Position numbers and translations under genes: made by a program. Under the pieces are notes generated by a model. That model worked only from the letters and a program-made list of their open reading frames with translations. It ran no database searches and was not told the origin of the DNA. DNA of 64,000 nucleotides. It comes from a delta proteobacterium NaphS2. Lineage in GTDB: Bacteria > Desulfobacterota > DSM-4660 > Desulfatiglandales > Desulfatiglandaceae. This document shows, in pieces, positions 27,016 to 36,304 of the stretch (its first letter is position 1; every line of letters begins with the position of its first letter). The DNA lies in assembly GCA_000179315.1 (NCBI GenBank), contig ADZZ01000363.1, positions 1 to 64,000 on the forward strand, written 5' to 3'.

Positions 27016-27219
27016 GCACAACACACTGATGAGTGATAATTTTGTATTATGGTGACGGCCGCAAATATCCTTTTAGGTGACTCACGCATTCAGGATGAAA
27101 TTCTTTTTGTTGGCCAAACAGATCCGCGGCCGGCGGAGTGCCGTTAAATGGTGAGAAGAAATGGGGGTGCTTATTTGGAAAAGAAAAGACAGATAAAGCA
27201 TGTGCAGACAAAAAAGCGG

Positions 27220-28371
27220 ATGAAATTGCTCCTGCAACAGACGGTATTGTTCCTGACCCTGTTGGCAACTCTCATTTTTTCGATGGAAGAGGTGAAAGGG
27301 GTTCAAAAGAACGATTCTTCAAAAGAGGTTCCGGAGGAAACCAAAATGGAGCAGGCAATTCTTGCAGGAGGATGTTTCTGGTGCATGGAATCGGATTTCC
27401 AAAAAATTCCCGGCGTAAAGGACGTGGTTTCCGGATATATCGGAGGAACCGGCGACGATCCCACTTACGAGAACTACGGCAATAAAGGATATACGGAAGC
27501 GGTCCGCGTTACCTACGATCCGTCCGTATTGCCCTACGAAAAACTGCTGGATCTGTTCTGGCTCCACATCGATCCCGAGGACGCGGGCGGACAGTTCTGC
27601 GACCGGGGGCACGAGTACATTTCGGCCATTTACTATGCCAATGAGGAACAGAAGCGGCTGGCGGAAAAATCCAAGACGGCCCTTCAAAACTCAGGGATTC
27701 TAGGAAAGCCGGTCGCCACAAAAATCATCAAAGCCGATAGGTTTTATCCTGCTGAAGGTTACCACCAGGATTATGCAGAGAAAAATCCCATCCGGTACAA
27801 ATTCTACCGGCTCAATTGCGGTCGGGACGGTCGCTTGAAAGCACTCTGGCAGGGCAAACAAAAGGCCGTGAATAGTCTTGGGGATTCATCGAAATACACA
27901 AAACCGAGCCAAGAAGAACTCAAAAAGGAATTAACCCCCATCCAATACCAAGTAACCCAGGAAAACGGAACCGAACCAGCATTTCACAATGCCTATTGGG
28001 ACAATCACAAGGAAGGGATCTATGTGGACATCGTTTCGGGAGAACCGTTGTTCAGTTCCCTTGACAAATACAAATCGGGCACCGGCTGGCCCAGCTTCAC
28101 CAAACCCCTGGAACCGGAAAATATCGTGGAAAAGGAGGACAACAGCTGGTTCTCCACCCGTACCGAGGTCAGAAGCAAGCACGGAGACTCACACCTGGGC
28201 CATGTTTTTGACGACGGTCCCCCGCCGACTGGATTACGATATTGCATGAATTCGGCGGCCCTTCGCTTCATCCCCTTGGAAGACCTCGAAAAAGAAGGTT
28301 ACGGGGACTATAAGGAACTGTTCGAAAAAGAAGTTCATGGGTCAAAGCAGCATCGGGACACCTCTCTTTAA
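27220..28371 (+). CDS. msrAB: MsrA-MsrB fusion, exported peptide methionine sulfoxide reductase
   Basis: The protein reduces both S- and R-methionine sulfoxides. From ATG 27220 it has 383 residues with an N-terminal hydrophobic export signal ([17 protein letters not shown]). The MsrA site GGCFWCME is near residues 50-57, with the MsrA family segment [10 protein letters not shown]; the MsrB domain follows from about 225 with [18 protein letters not shown] and the catalytic Cys in [11 protein letters not shown]. The Zn-binding CxxC pairs of some MsrBs are absent. An upstream in-frame start at 27148 is possible. The stop codon lies inside the 10-bp target duplication of the following IS. Confidence 0.93.
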   Translation: MKLLLQQTVLFLTLLATLIFSMEEVKGVQKNDSSKEVPEETKMEQAILAGGCFWCMESDFQKIPGVKDVVSGYIGGTGDDPTYENYGNKGYTEAVRVTYDPSVLPYEKLLDLFWLHIDPEDAGGQFCDRGHEYISAIYYANEEQKRLAEKSKTALQNSGILGKPVATKIIKADRFYPAEGYHQDYAEKNPIRYKFYRLNCGRDGRLKALWQGKQKAVNSLGDSSKYTKPSQEELKKELTPIQYQVTQENGTEPAFHNAYWDNHKEGIYVDIVSGEPLFSSLDKYKSGTGWPSFTKPLEPENIVEKEDNSWFSTRTEVRSKHGDSHLGHVFDDGPPPTGLRYCMNSAALRFIPLEDLEKEGYGDYKELFEKEVHGSKQHRDTSL

Positions 28372-28376
28372 AGGAG
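28367..28376 (+). repeat. Left target-site duplication of IS4-family copy
   Basis: TTTAAAGGAG, repeated exactly at 31263-31272. It includes the msrAB stop codon. Confidence 0.93.
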
Positions 28377-29570
28377 CTGAAGTTTCACAGAAAATGCCCC
28401 CGGCTTGATCAGCCGACCATGCGCAGCAACGCCTCCAGGAAAGATTTTCGGGGCAGTTTGTTGTCTTGGTTGCAAACGGCATGAAAATCATCGCTCAATG
28501 CGGACTTAGCGATGATATGTCTCAGGTCGGAAAAGGCGAAACTGTTGCGACCCTTGACCTTGTGCCTGCGTTCGGGAATGTTTTCGAGCCGTGAACCATA
28601 GATCCAAATGATTGTTGCGGCCATTATGGAAAAATTGATGTGATTGATCACTGCCTGTGCATTGCGGGTTTGGCTTTTGCTGCTTCCAATGTCTTGCTTG
28701 ATCTCCTTGAAACCCGACTCGATTTTCCACCTGGCCCCATAATACTCGATAATTTGCTCAACCGACAGCTTCAAGTCCGTGGAGAAGATTGCGATCCACT
28801 GTGTTTTTCGAAAGACCCAGACAACCCGGACAGGGCACTTGAGTGTTTTGAGCATAACGATTTGGGAGTATGCGTTGACTTCACGGTATTTTCCGTACAG
28901 GAAGACGTGATAGGTTGAAGCGTACGCCATGAATGCCGCCGCCATTTCAGCGCACGAACCCAACCTGCTGCCATATTTTTTGGGTCTTCCCGGCTTTTTG
29001 GAAGAACCGATCTTGGGGATGGAGTACAGTACGGTATTGGAACGTAATCTTGAAAGCAAATGAACAAAATTTCCGAGTTTAGTGCGGAGGGGTTTGAACA
29101 GGCCGTTATTTCCGAACCAGCTGTCACAAACGATTATTATGTCAACGCCGGCAAAGTGTTGAGCTACCTGAATTACCATCTCGACAGCTTGTTGGAGTTT
29201 GGTTTGGAAAGAAACGACCTTTCCGGCAACCCTCATATTGTCCGATTTGGCATTTATGGCCTTTTGGGGCAAATAAAATCGCTGTGAAAGGGGGAGACAA
29301 GCCCATCGTCCTTTGATGACCTTTAACAGACCAATAAGAACCACATTCTGTGCCCATGGATATTTGGATTGATTGTCCTTTGCGGCATGATCGAAGATAT
29401 GAGAACATCCGAAGATGTTGCGACCTGTCTTTGGATTGATGAAATCATCTAATGCGATCATAAGTCGCCCATCGGACAAGGGGTCAGGAATGAGGTGCCA
29501 TAAGGCGGCCCATAGGTTATGCCATGGTATTTTGTTGGAAGCCATAAAGGTGTAGAATCGACGTTTGTTA

Positions 29571-30860
29571 GAATCTGTCCATAAATAACTTGAACAAATA
29601 GCGTCATTATGCTATCGGTAATTTATGGAAAATAAAATCGAACCGATAGTGAATGAAAAGTTTAATACGCTCCTTCCAATTCTTGATGAAAAAGGCCGTC
29701 GCCTGTGGGCTGCCGCAGAGGCAAAATCTCTTGGTCGTGGTGGTATATCAGCTGTTTCCAAGGCTACAGGCCTTTCAAGAACAACTATTTATCAGGGCCT
29801 CAAAGAAATTGAACCGTCAAATGCTGCAAAGCCTGCTACCAATCGAACACGGGCCAGAGGGGGTGGTCGAAAACCTATTACCAAGGTCAACCCGATCATC
29901 CTTCGTGACTTGGAAGGGATGGTTGAACCAACCACCCGAGGCGATCCCGAATCGCCACTGCGCTGGACATGCAAAAGCACGAGGCAGCTGTCGAGAGCTT
30001 TGCAGGTTATGGGGCACAAAATCGGTCGGCAAAAGGTATCGGAACTGTTGGCCGATTTGGGTTACAGTCTCCAAGCGAACCGCAAGGTTCGTGAAGGTTC
30101 CCGTCATCCGGACCGCGATGCCCAGTTTCGCTATATTTACAACCAGGTAAAAGTATTTCAGGAGAATAACCAACCGGTTATTTCTGTTGACACCAAGAAA
30201 AAGGAGCTTGTTGGAGATTTTAAAAACGCAGGCCGGGAATGGCAACCAAAAGGACAACCGGATTCTGTCCGAGTACACGATTTTGCTGACAAAAATTTGG
30301 GCAAGGTTAACCCATATGGTGTATATGATCAGACAGCAAATGTTGGCTGGGTCAGCGTTGGCATTGATCATGACACATCATCCTTTGCTGTCGAGAGTAT
30401 CCGTCGTTGGTGGAAAAGAATGGGCCAGCAAACTTATCCGGAAGCAAAACAACTTCTCATAACGGCGGATGGAGGCGGTAGTAACGGATATCGAATTCGG
30501 CTTTGGAAAATTGAACTTCAACGGTTTGCAGATGACCAAGGTCTTGAAATCTCCGTGTGCCATCTCCCTCCTGGCACAAGCAAATGGAATAAAATTGAAC
30601 ATCGAATGTTCAGTCATATCAGCATGAATTGGCGTGGCAAGCCGTTGACGAGTCACGAGGTAATTGTGAATCTGATAGCCAACACAACCACTCGACAAGG
30701 CCTTAAGATTCAGGCTGAGATTGACTCCAACAGTTATCCAAAGGGGATCAAAGTAACTGACACCGAACTTGAGAACGTCAATTTGTTTAAGGCCGATTTT
30801 CATGGCGAATGGAACTATTCTATTCGCCCTAAATGTTCAAGTTATTAACGGACAGACTCT
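29571..30860 (+). mobile_element. ISAzo13/IS630-like insertion sequence, TA target
   Basis: The 1290-bp element has imperfect inverted ends: CTGTCCATAAATAACTTGAA on the left and CTGTCCGTTAATAACTTGAA as the reverse complement on the right. The dinucleotide TA is duplicated at 29569-29570 and 30861-30862. Comparison with copy A shows exactly one TA in the empty site. Confidence 0.93.
29625..30848 (+). CDS. ISAzo13-type transposase
   Basis: The 407-residue protein has an N-terminal helix-turn-helix (ISAVSKATGLSRTTIYQGL), the family signature VISVDTKKKELVGDFKN with the first Asp, LLITADGGGSNG with the second, and KWNKIEHRMFSHI with the Glu. All catalytic residues are present and the frame is open, so this inner element may be active. 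Confidence 0.92.
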   Translation: MENKIEPIVNEKFNTLLPILDEKGRRLWAAAEAKSLGRGGISAVSKATGLSRTTIYQGLKEIEPSNAAKPATNRTRARGGGRKPITKVNPIILRDLEGMVEPTTRGDPESPLRWTCKSTRQLSRALQVMGHKIGRQKVSELLADLGYSLQANRKVREGSRHPDRDAQFRYIYNQVKVFQENNQPVISVDTKKKELVGDFKNAGREWQPKGQPDSVRVHDFADKNLGKVNPYGVYDQTANVGWVSVGIDHDTSSFAVESIRRWWKRMGQQTYPEAKQLLITADGGGSNGYRIRLWKIELQRFADDQGLEISVCHLPPGTSKWNKIEHRMFSHISMNWRGKPLTSHEVIVNLIANTTTRQGLKIQAEIDSNSYPKGIKVTDTELENVNLFKADFHGEWNYSIRPKCSSY

Positions 30861-31262
30861 TAATGTTGAGCCCAAACAAGGTATTGAGGCAACGCAACAC
30901 GTTTGAAGAGATAGATGAAGTGAAAGGGATGATGAAAGCCAGGATGGCATAAGAGAACCAGTGTGCTCGTTCCCTGCCGAGATTGGTGGAAGAAAAAGCA
31001 TTTTGTAGAGGCTTTAAGATATCGTTTAGAATAAACATGTTGCCAAGCTCCTTTCCGATGGAATATCAATAAGTTGTTATCGAATCCTATCACGAGATGG
31101 AGCGAATTTCAAGGGTAAAAAGTTAAATAACTAGTTGAATTTATTGGCATAAAAATTGAAAAAATTTTCATTTTTCGTGCCAAAATTCTCTGCGCATAAT
31201 AAAAAAAATGCGCGGAACTGGCTGGAAAAATTGGAAAAGGTTCAAAAACGGTGAAACTTTAG

Positions 31263-31272
31263 TTTAAAGGAG
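31263..31272 (+). repeat. Right target-site duplication, doubling as ferredoxin ribosome site
   Basis: TTTAAAGGAG, identical to 28367-28376. The AAAGGAG inside it lies 6 bases before the ferredoxin ATG, so the insertion copied the ribosome-binding site onto the far side of the IS. Confidence 0.92.
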
Positions 31273-31278
31273 TTCACA

Positions 31279-31479
31279 ATGAGAATTGAGGTTGATCAAT
31301 TAAAATGCCGCACGGCGGGTATGTGCGTCAAACTCTGCCCACAGGTCTTTCGTTTTCAGGAGGGCAGCAAACGTGCCGCCGTTATGATGGATTACATTCC
31401 TTCAAAATACTGGGACGCTTGCCGAAAAGCCGCATCTCAATGTCCGAACAACGCAATCACCATCCAGGAACCCTGCTAG
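31279..31479 (+). CDS. Small single-cluster ferredoxin
   Basis: The 66-residue protein carries C-x5-C-x3-CP (CRTAGMCVKLCP) and a distal CPNNAI. In classic [4Fe-4S] ferredoxins the first motif is CxxCxxC; here the second ligand position is Ala, the pattern seen in [3Fe-4S] monocluster ferredoxins. A spare Cys lies at the extreme C-terminus and at CRK (about 48). Before the IS insertion its start lay about 10 bases after the msrAB stop, so it was probably the second gene of that operon and a candidate electron donor in methionine sulfoxide repair. Confidence 0.88.
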   Translation: MRIEVDQLKCRTAGMCVKLCPQVFRFQEGSKRAAVMMDYIPSKYWDACRKAASQCPNNAITIQEPC

Positions 31480-31597
31480 TCCCGTGGATGGCGAGCAATA
31501 AATCGGATTTCCGGGATCGCCCAGGGATGTGGCGACGGCAGGTTTGACAAGGCATGGGTGCAGTTATCACCGAGATCCCCATAAGAGGAGGAACACT

Positions 31598-31876
31598 ATG
31601 GAAGACTTGGAAAAATACCGGACCAGAATCGAAGCACAAATGACCGATTTTCATGAAAATCTTGAACAAGTCATTGCCAAGGCAAAGGAAAAAAAAGATA
31701 CCCACTCCCAGATTCAGGTGCAAAACCTTATACGGAAGAAGGAAGCTGCAGAGGCCAGATTGAAGGAACTGGAAGGGGCGCACGAAAGCGAGCATCCTAA
31801 AATCCGGACCGAACTGGATCGATTGTTTGAAAATATCGACCAGGACGTACGCGATGCTTTGGCTTACTACTTTTAA
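31598..31876 (+). CDS. Small coiled-coil protein (sll1863-like)
   Basis: The ATG at 31598 follows GAGGAGG and gives 92 residues, highly charged and helical with heptads (LIRKKEAAEARLKELEGAH). It resembles the sll1863-type stress proteins and the gene at 60592. No Cys or signal peptide. It may belong to the former msrAB-ferredoxin transcript. Confidence 0.72.
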   Translation: MEDLEKYRTRIEAQMTDFHENLEQVIAKAKEKKDTHSQIQVQNLIRKKEAAEARLKELEGAHESEHPKIRTELDRLFENIDQDVRDALAYYF

Positions 31877-31889
31877 TACGACCCGACGC

Positions 31890-32588
31890 TCAGTGATCTT
31901 TTTTAAAATGGGCCATATAGTTCACACGGGTATCCGTCGTTAAAAAGTACCGGGTGGTAAATGGATTGTACCCCAGCCCCGTTACATCCTGCAATTGGAG
32001 ACGGCATTCTTCCCCCCACCTCCGTAACTCACGGGGTTTCAGAAGCCTTCCGTATTGATGGGATCCGATTGGCAAGAGCCGAAGAATATATTCCGCCCCG
32101 ACGATGGCGAAAATGAAGGATTGAATATTCCGGTTGATGGTGGCGAAGATGAAATCCCCTCCAGGTTTCACAACCCGGGAACAGGCCCGGATGACGGACC
32201 CGGGATCGGGAACATGCTCCAGCAACTCCATGCACGTCACCACATCGTAATGGTCGGACAGGGTGGCAGCCAATGTTTCAACGGTCGTTTGCCGGTAGTC
32301 GACGCGGATCCCCTTGGTGCGGGCGTGATGCCGGGCCGCGGCAAGGGCCTCGACGCTCATGTCGATACCGGTTACCCTCGCACCCCGTGCGGCCATGGCC
32401 TCGCTGAGGATCCCGCCGCCGCAGCCCACATCCAGGACCGTGGCATGATGGAGGTTCGTCCGCTGCTCGATATACCTGAGTCGCAGGGGATTGATCCGGT
32501 GCAACGCCCCCAAAGCCCCTGACGGATCCCACCAATGGTTCGCCAGCCGGTCGAATTTGGCGATTTCTGCGGTGTCCGCATTCTCCAC
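31890..32588 (-). CDS. ubiG: UbiG-like O-methyltransferase
   Basis: The 232-residue class I SAM methyltransferase starts in the UbiG manner with EIAKFDRLANHWWDP and has motif I VLDVGCGGGILSE, motif CMELLEHVPDP and LKPGG-like VVKPGGDF. The C-terminal NPFTTRYFLT.. DTRVNYM region also fits UbiG (3-demethylubiquinone O-methyltransferase). It lies 12 bases after the ubiE-type gene in one operon. In an organism using menaquinone only, the substrate might differ. Confidence 0.87.
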   Translation of the reverse strand: MENADTAEIAKFDRLANHWWDPSGALGALHRINPLRLRYIEQRTNLHHATVLDVGCGGGILSEAMAARGARVTGIDMSVEALAAARHHARTKGIRVDYRQTTVETLAATLSDHYDVVTCMELLEHVPDPGSVIRACSRVVKPGGDFIFATINRNIQSFIFAIVGAEYILRLLPIGSHQYGRLLKPRELRRWGEECRLQLQDVTGLGYNPFTTRYFLTTDTRVNYMAHFKKDH

Positions 32589-32600
32589 GGAAATTCACCC

Positions 32601-33407
32601 CTATTTGACCGCCCGGTGGACCACGGCGATGCCGTTGGTCAATAACCGGTAGCGAACATTTTTGAGCCCCGCCTCCCTGAAAATGTCCGACAGTTCGGCG
32701 GGCAGAAGGAACCACCGGATGGTTTCCGGCAAACGACTGTAGGCGATTTTGTCTCCCGCGACGGCGCTTCCCAATATCGGCATCATTTTAAAAGAGTAAA
32801 AATCGTAAAGCCGCCTGAACCAGGTCCAGCGGGGTCTCGAAAATTCGAGGCAAAGGAACTTGCCGCCGGGTTTGAGGACCCGGACCATCTCCCGGAAAGC
32901 CTGTTTCATGTGGGTGATATTCCGGACCGCAAAACTGATCAGGACCGCGTCAAAGGTGTTGTCACCAACGGCGATTCTTTCGGCGTCGCCCTGAACGTAA
33001 CGGATGCGCCGACGAGCGACCCCGTTGGTCTTCTTCCGCCGGCCGGCCATTATCATGGCCCAGTTGATATCGTAGAGTACCACTTGGCCTCGAGGCCCGA
33101 CGATCTTCTGGGAAAGGATCGACAGGTCTCCGGTTCCACCGCTCACATCCAGCACCCGGTCCCCGGGATTCAACCCCAGCATGTGGATGGCCCGATGTTT
33201 CCACCAGTAGTGCGCACCGAAACTGAGCAGGGTGTTCATCAGATCGTACTTACCCGCCACCGCATCAAAATGGCGGCGAACCCGCCCCGCTTTTTCAGCC
33301 TCGCTCAATGCCTCGGAGCCGAAACGTGCCCGGTGTTCCTTTCTTACCCGTTCGTCCAGCTGCGCCAGACGTTCATTTCTCCCCATCCAGGGTTGTTTCA
33401 ATTCCAT
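32601..33407 (-). CDS. ubiE: UbiE/MenG-like quinone C-methyltransferase
   Basis: From ATG 33407 (MELKQPWMGRN) the protein has 268 residues. Family motifs: FDAVAGKYDLMNTLLSFG, then DVSGGTGDLS (motif I), ISFAVRNITHMKQAFREM and VLKPGGKFLCLEFSRP, ending with LTNGIAVVHRAVK. It should methylate demethylmenaquinone or the ubiquinone precursor at the membrane face. It overlaps no gene and is followed by ubiG; aarF/ubiB elsewhere in the window supports a quinone role. Confidence 0.9.
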   Translation of the reverse strand: MELKQPWMGRNERLAQLDERVRKEHRARFGSEALSEAEKAGRVRRHFDAVAGKYDLMNTLLSFGAHYWWKHRAIHMLGLNPGDRVLDVSGGTGDLSILSQKIVGPRGQVVLYDINWAMIMAGRRKKTNGVARRRIRYVQGDAERIAVGDNTFDAVLISFAVRNITHMKQAFREMVRVLKPGGKFLCLEFSRPRWTWFRRLYDFYSFKMMPILGSAVAGDKIAYSRLPETIRWFLLPAELSDIFREAGLKNVRYRLLTNGIAVVHRAVK

Positions 33408-33596
33408 AAGCCGCCCGCCAACGCACCTCCACGTCCTGCAACAGCCCAACGGGATTTTCGTATCCAATGTGCTTCAGGCCGCCTAAAAACGCCCATTGTG
33501 TACCACTTTCGGCTTTCGTTGGCCAGTGTTAAAATAGGATGGTCGGCAGATCCTTTTCATGACACAGGTTCCATGCTCACCTTGCAGGTGGCGGTG

Positions 33597-34139
33597 TCAT
33601 CCTGGCACTGCAGGTAGGTGGGCGACACCCAATTGTATCCGTCCTGGGCAATGAGGGTCCGGAACTGGATGGAAACTTCGGAAATCTTTGCGGGCAGCCT
33701 TTTTCCCGTGCGCATGTAAAACGGCACATCCTGCCAGCGCCAAACGAAAGGCCAGAATGTTCTGTACGGTCTTCTTGCCCAGATAATGATCGATGCGAAA
33801 AATCTGGCTTTCCTTAAAAACCTCTCCGAGCCTGCGATTTAAGGCCCTGGCACTTTCGAGATCGCTGCCGAAGGGCTTTTCCACCACAATTCGGCACCAG
33901 TCGCCGTTGAGGCCCGCGGCAGCCAACCCCTTGATGACGTCGCCCACCAGAGAAGGCGGCAGCGCAAGGTAAAAAATCTGATTGGGACGTGTATCCCATT
34001 CGTTGCCGAGGGCCGAGAGTTTTTTGCCCAGATCCTTAAAAAGATTGTAAAGGGCCGGTACCAGTTTGCGCCAAGTCAGATCTCCGCCAGCCCCAAAAAT
34101 AACAAAAATGGTGGGATCGGGATACAAACCGCTTTTCAT
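33597..34139 (-). pseudogene. zwf: Glucose-6-phosphate 1-dehydrogenase remnant with internal deletions
   Basis: The start IFVIFGAGGDLTWRKLVPAL is the G6PD NADP site. About 60 residues are missing after ALYNLF, where the text jumps to LSALGNEWDTRPNQIFYLALPP. EKPFGSDL and the substrate motif [14 protein letters not shown] are intact. At about 33740 the frame jumps again: the -1 frame reads [18 protein letters not shown] and ISEVSIQF, a G6PD segment normally about 120 residues further on. The C-terminal quarter is gone. The start overlaps the gnd stop (ATGA), showing the original operon. Oxidative pentose-phosphate entry by this enzyme must be lost. Confidence 0.9.
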
Positions 34140-35566
34140 CCTGCCACCTCACTTTCCGCCCATTGGGCATGAAAAGTTCCTGATTCATCCAGTCGCTCAT
34201 ATCGGTGGGCGCCGAAATAATCTCTTTGTGCCATGATGAGATTGGCCGGCAGGCGCGGGGAGCGATATCCATCGTAGTAGGCCAGGGACGTCATCAGCGC
34301 CGGGGCCGGTACGCCCAGACGGGCCGCAGTACAAACCACATGCCTGAGATCCTCCTGTCGCGCTGCCAGGGCTTCACTGAACCGGGGGTCCAGAAGGAGG
34401 TTTGGAAGGTCCGGCTGACGTCCATAAGCACTCCGAATATCTTCGAGCATTTCCGCCCGGATGATGCACCCACCCCGCCAGATGGTGGCCACCGTTTCAA
34501 GATCGGGCGCATCCCCATAGTTCTTGCCGGCCTGTTTCAGAAGCGCCATGCCCTGGGCGTAACACCCGGCCATCCCTATGTAAAGCGCATTTTTCAGCTG
34601 CTCAACAAAGCCCTTGTCCAAATGTGAATCCTTCCCATCCGGGCCTTGCAGCGTTTCCGAAGCCATTTTGCGCTCTTCCATGTAAACGGACAGATCCCTG
34701 GCCCCCACGCCCGCGTGAATGGTGGGTGCGGGAACCTGCTGCTCCATGGCCTCAATGGAAGTCCATTTGCCGGTCCCTTTCTGCCGGGAGTGGTCCAGGA
34801 TCATATCCACCAGGGGATTTTTCGTCTTTTCATCATTTTTGAGAAAGATCTCTGATGTAATTTCCATCAGATAACCGTTGAGTTCGCCTTGATTCCATGC
34901 ATCATAAACCGTGTGCAGTTGCTCCACATTAAAACCCATGCCGCGTTTCATGAGGTCATAGGTTTCGGCAATCAGTTGCATGATCCCGTATTCGATACCG
35001 TTATGGACCATCTTGACGTAATGGCCCGCGGACCCCTCTCCCAGGTAGGCAACGCACGGAGTTTTGTCCACCTGGGCGGCGGATGCTTCCATCACGGCAC
35101 GAATCCGTTCATAGCCCTCCCTGGAACCGCCGGGCATGAGGCTCGGACCGTGACGGGCCCCGTATTCCCCTCCGGAAATCCCCATACCCAGGAAATGCCA
35201 TCTTTTTTGGGTGAGCGTTTGGTATCGCCGATCCGTGTCACTGAAATGGGAGTTGCCCATGTCCACGATCAGGTCTCCCGGGTCAAGGCCCAATGTAATC
35301 TCATCAATCACCGCATCCACAGGATCTCCCGCGGGCACGGAAATCAAAACACTCTTGGGAGGCCGTAGAAGTGACAGGAAATCGTTCACCGTATATGCGG
35401 CCTGAATCTCCCGATCCTTCACATCCTGTTCCATAAATTCCCGAGTCTTTTGATCAGTGCGATTATACACACCCACGGAAAACCCGCGATCCGCCATATT
35501 CAGCACAAAGTTACGCCCCATGACGCCCAGACCGAACAATCCAATGTCGCACTTTTGGTCTTTCAT
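34136..35566 (-). CDS. gnd: 6-phosphogluconate dehydrogenase, decarboxylating
   Basis: The 476-residue enzyme has the N-terminal NADP site IGLFGLGVMGRNF, the signature GISGGEYGARHGPSLMPGG with catalytic HNGIEYG (KMVHNGIEYG) and the C-terminal substrate-binding RDYFGAHRYER. Length fits the dimeric GndA class. It oxidises 6-phosphogluconate to ribulose 5-phosphate. It follows rpiB by 32 bases and overlaps the ruined zwf. The gene is intact although its upstream enzyme is not. Confidence 0.95.
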   Translation of the reverse strand: MKDQKCDIGLFGLGVMGRNFVLNMADRGFSVGVYNRTDQKTREFMEQDVKDREIQAAYTVNDFLSLLRPPKSVLISVPAGDPVDAVIDEITLGLDPGDLIVDMGNSHFSDTDRRYQTLTQKRWHFLGMGISGGEYGARHGPSLMPGGSREGYERIRAVMEASAAQVDKTPCVAYLGEGSAGHYVKMVHNGIEYGIMQLIAETYDLMKRGMGFNVEQLHTVYDAWNQGELNGYLMEITSEIFLKNDEKTKNPLVDMILDHSRQKGTGKWTSIEAMEQQVPAPTIHAGVGARDLSVYMEERKMASETLQGPDGKDSHLDKGFVEQLKNALYIGMAGCYAQGMALLKQAGKNYGDAPDLETVATIWRGGCIIRAEMLEDIRSAYGRQPDLPNLLLDPRFSEALAARQEDLRHVVCTAARLGVPAPALMTSLAYYDGYRSPRLPANLIMAQRDYFGAHRYERLDESGTFHAQWAESEVAG

Positions 35567-35598
35567 GATTCTTTCTCCTCACGAGGAAGACTTGGGTT

Positions 35599-36048
35599 TC
35601 ATTCTCCTTTTTCCAAAGCATCGATTTCGTGCAACCGCCGCCGGAATCGCTCATCTCCCTTGAATTCGGCGCTTAAAAAAGTGGTTACCAGTTCCCTTGC
35701 CAGGAAAAATCCCACGACGTTCCCCCCAAGACAGATGATATTCATGTCGTCATCTTCCACTCCCTGATGGGCGGAAAAGCCGTCCATGATCAGGCATGCC
35801 CGCACACCGGCGACTTTGTTGGCCGCAATGCACGCCCCCACGCCGCTCCCGCAAATGGCGATTCCCCGGTCCACTTCCCGTGCCGCAACCGCCCGCGCGA
35901 GGGGAATTACAAATCGTGGGTAGTCGTCAAGGGGATTCAATTCGGTCGCGCCGAAATCCACCAGCGCGATTCCCGCGTCTCGGAGCACTTCTGTAAGTCG
36001 TTGTTTAAGCGCATATCCGCCGTGGTCGGCGGCAATCCCGATGTTCAT
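35599..36048 (-). CDS. rpiB: Ribose 5-phosphate isomerase B
   Basis: From ATG 36048, after GAGGAC, the protein has 149 residues: IGIAADHGGYALK at the start, then CGSGVGACIAANKVAG with the active-site Cys, and GGNVVGFFLA. These are RpiB/LacAB family features. It interconverts ribose and ribulose 5-phosphate and heads the rpiB-gnd-zwf operon. Confidence 0.93.
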   Translation of the reverse strand: MNIGIAADHGGYALKQRLTEVLRDAGIALVDFGATELNPLDDYPRFVIPLARAVAAREVDRGIAICGSGVGACIAANKVAGVRACLIMDGFSAHQGVEDDDMNIICLGGNVVGFFLARELVTTFLSAEFKGDERFRRRLHEIDALEKGE

Positions 36049-36126
36049 TGTTTTGTCCTCGATCACAAATCCGGTGTCGTGTATCAATATGGATTCCGGG
36101 GAATATATTGACCTTTCCCAAACATC

Positions 36127-36294
36127 TCAGGATTCATCCTCTCCGCCGTGTTCATGGGCTTCGTGTTCTTCATGGGTTTCATGGGCTTTCGGGTGCGGAA
36201 TGACGGTATTTTTCAACACGCCCAGGAGCACGGGGACAAGCAACAAAACCGCCACTACCGCAATGGTCGTTCGATGCAGGATTGATTTTCTCAT
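36127..36294 (-). CDS. Small single-span membrane protein with His/Glu-rich tail
   Basis: An ATG at 36294 after GGAGGG encodes 55 residues: a short positive N-terminus, one hydrophobic helix (TTIAVVAVLLLVPVLLGVL) and a tail HPKAHETHEEHEAHEHGG rich in His and Glu, likely periplasmic and metal-binding. It follows the flavocytochrome gene by 10 bases on the same strand, so it may be a metal-handling partner of that reductase. No named family is claimed. Confidence 0.72.
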   Translation of the reverse strand: MRKSILHRTTIAVVAVLLLVPVLLGVLKNTVIPHPKAHETHEEHEAHEHGGEDES

Positions 36295-36304
36295 GGTCCC
36301 TCCA

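Larger units (their letters stand above)
26765..27147. other. Gene-free region with two inverted 22-nt motif copies
   Basis: No reading frame here looks coding. It holds a forward motif copy at 26859-26880 and an inverted one at 26994-27015 about 115 bases apart, giving a head-to-head arrangement, in an AT-rich setting. It contains the promoters for the divergent cytochrome and msrAB genes. Confidence 0.55.
28409..31038 (-). pseudogene. IS4-family transposase, split by inner element
   Basis: The N-terminus (start 31038, MFILNDILKPLQNAF) is separated from the rest (about 29569-28409) by the inner element. The distal part holds DDE residues in MIALDDF and IIVCDSWFG, and the family YREK signature YYGARWKIESGFKEIK (Tyr, Arg, Glu, Lys spaced 2, 3, 6). 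The first 58 or so residues are on the far side of the insertion, so this copy is dead. Confidence 0.92.
28377..31262 (-). mobile_element. IS4-family element interrupted by an ISAzo13-type element
   Basis: Terminal inverted repeats are CTGAAGTTTCAC at 28377 and GTGAAACTTTAG at 31251-31262 (one mismatch when paired). A 10-bp duplication flanks it. After removing the inner element and one TA, the IS4 part is about 1.6 kb, normal for the family. The uninterrupted junction can be seen in copy A at 185-205, which proves the nesting. Confidence 0.95.
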
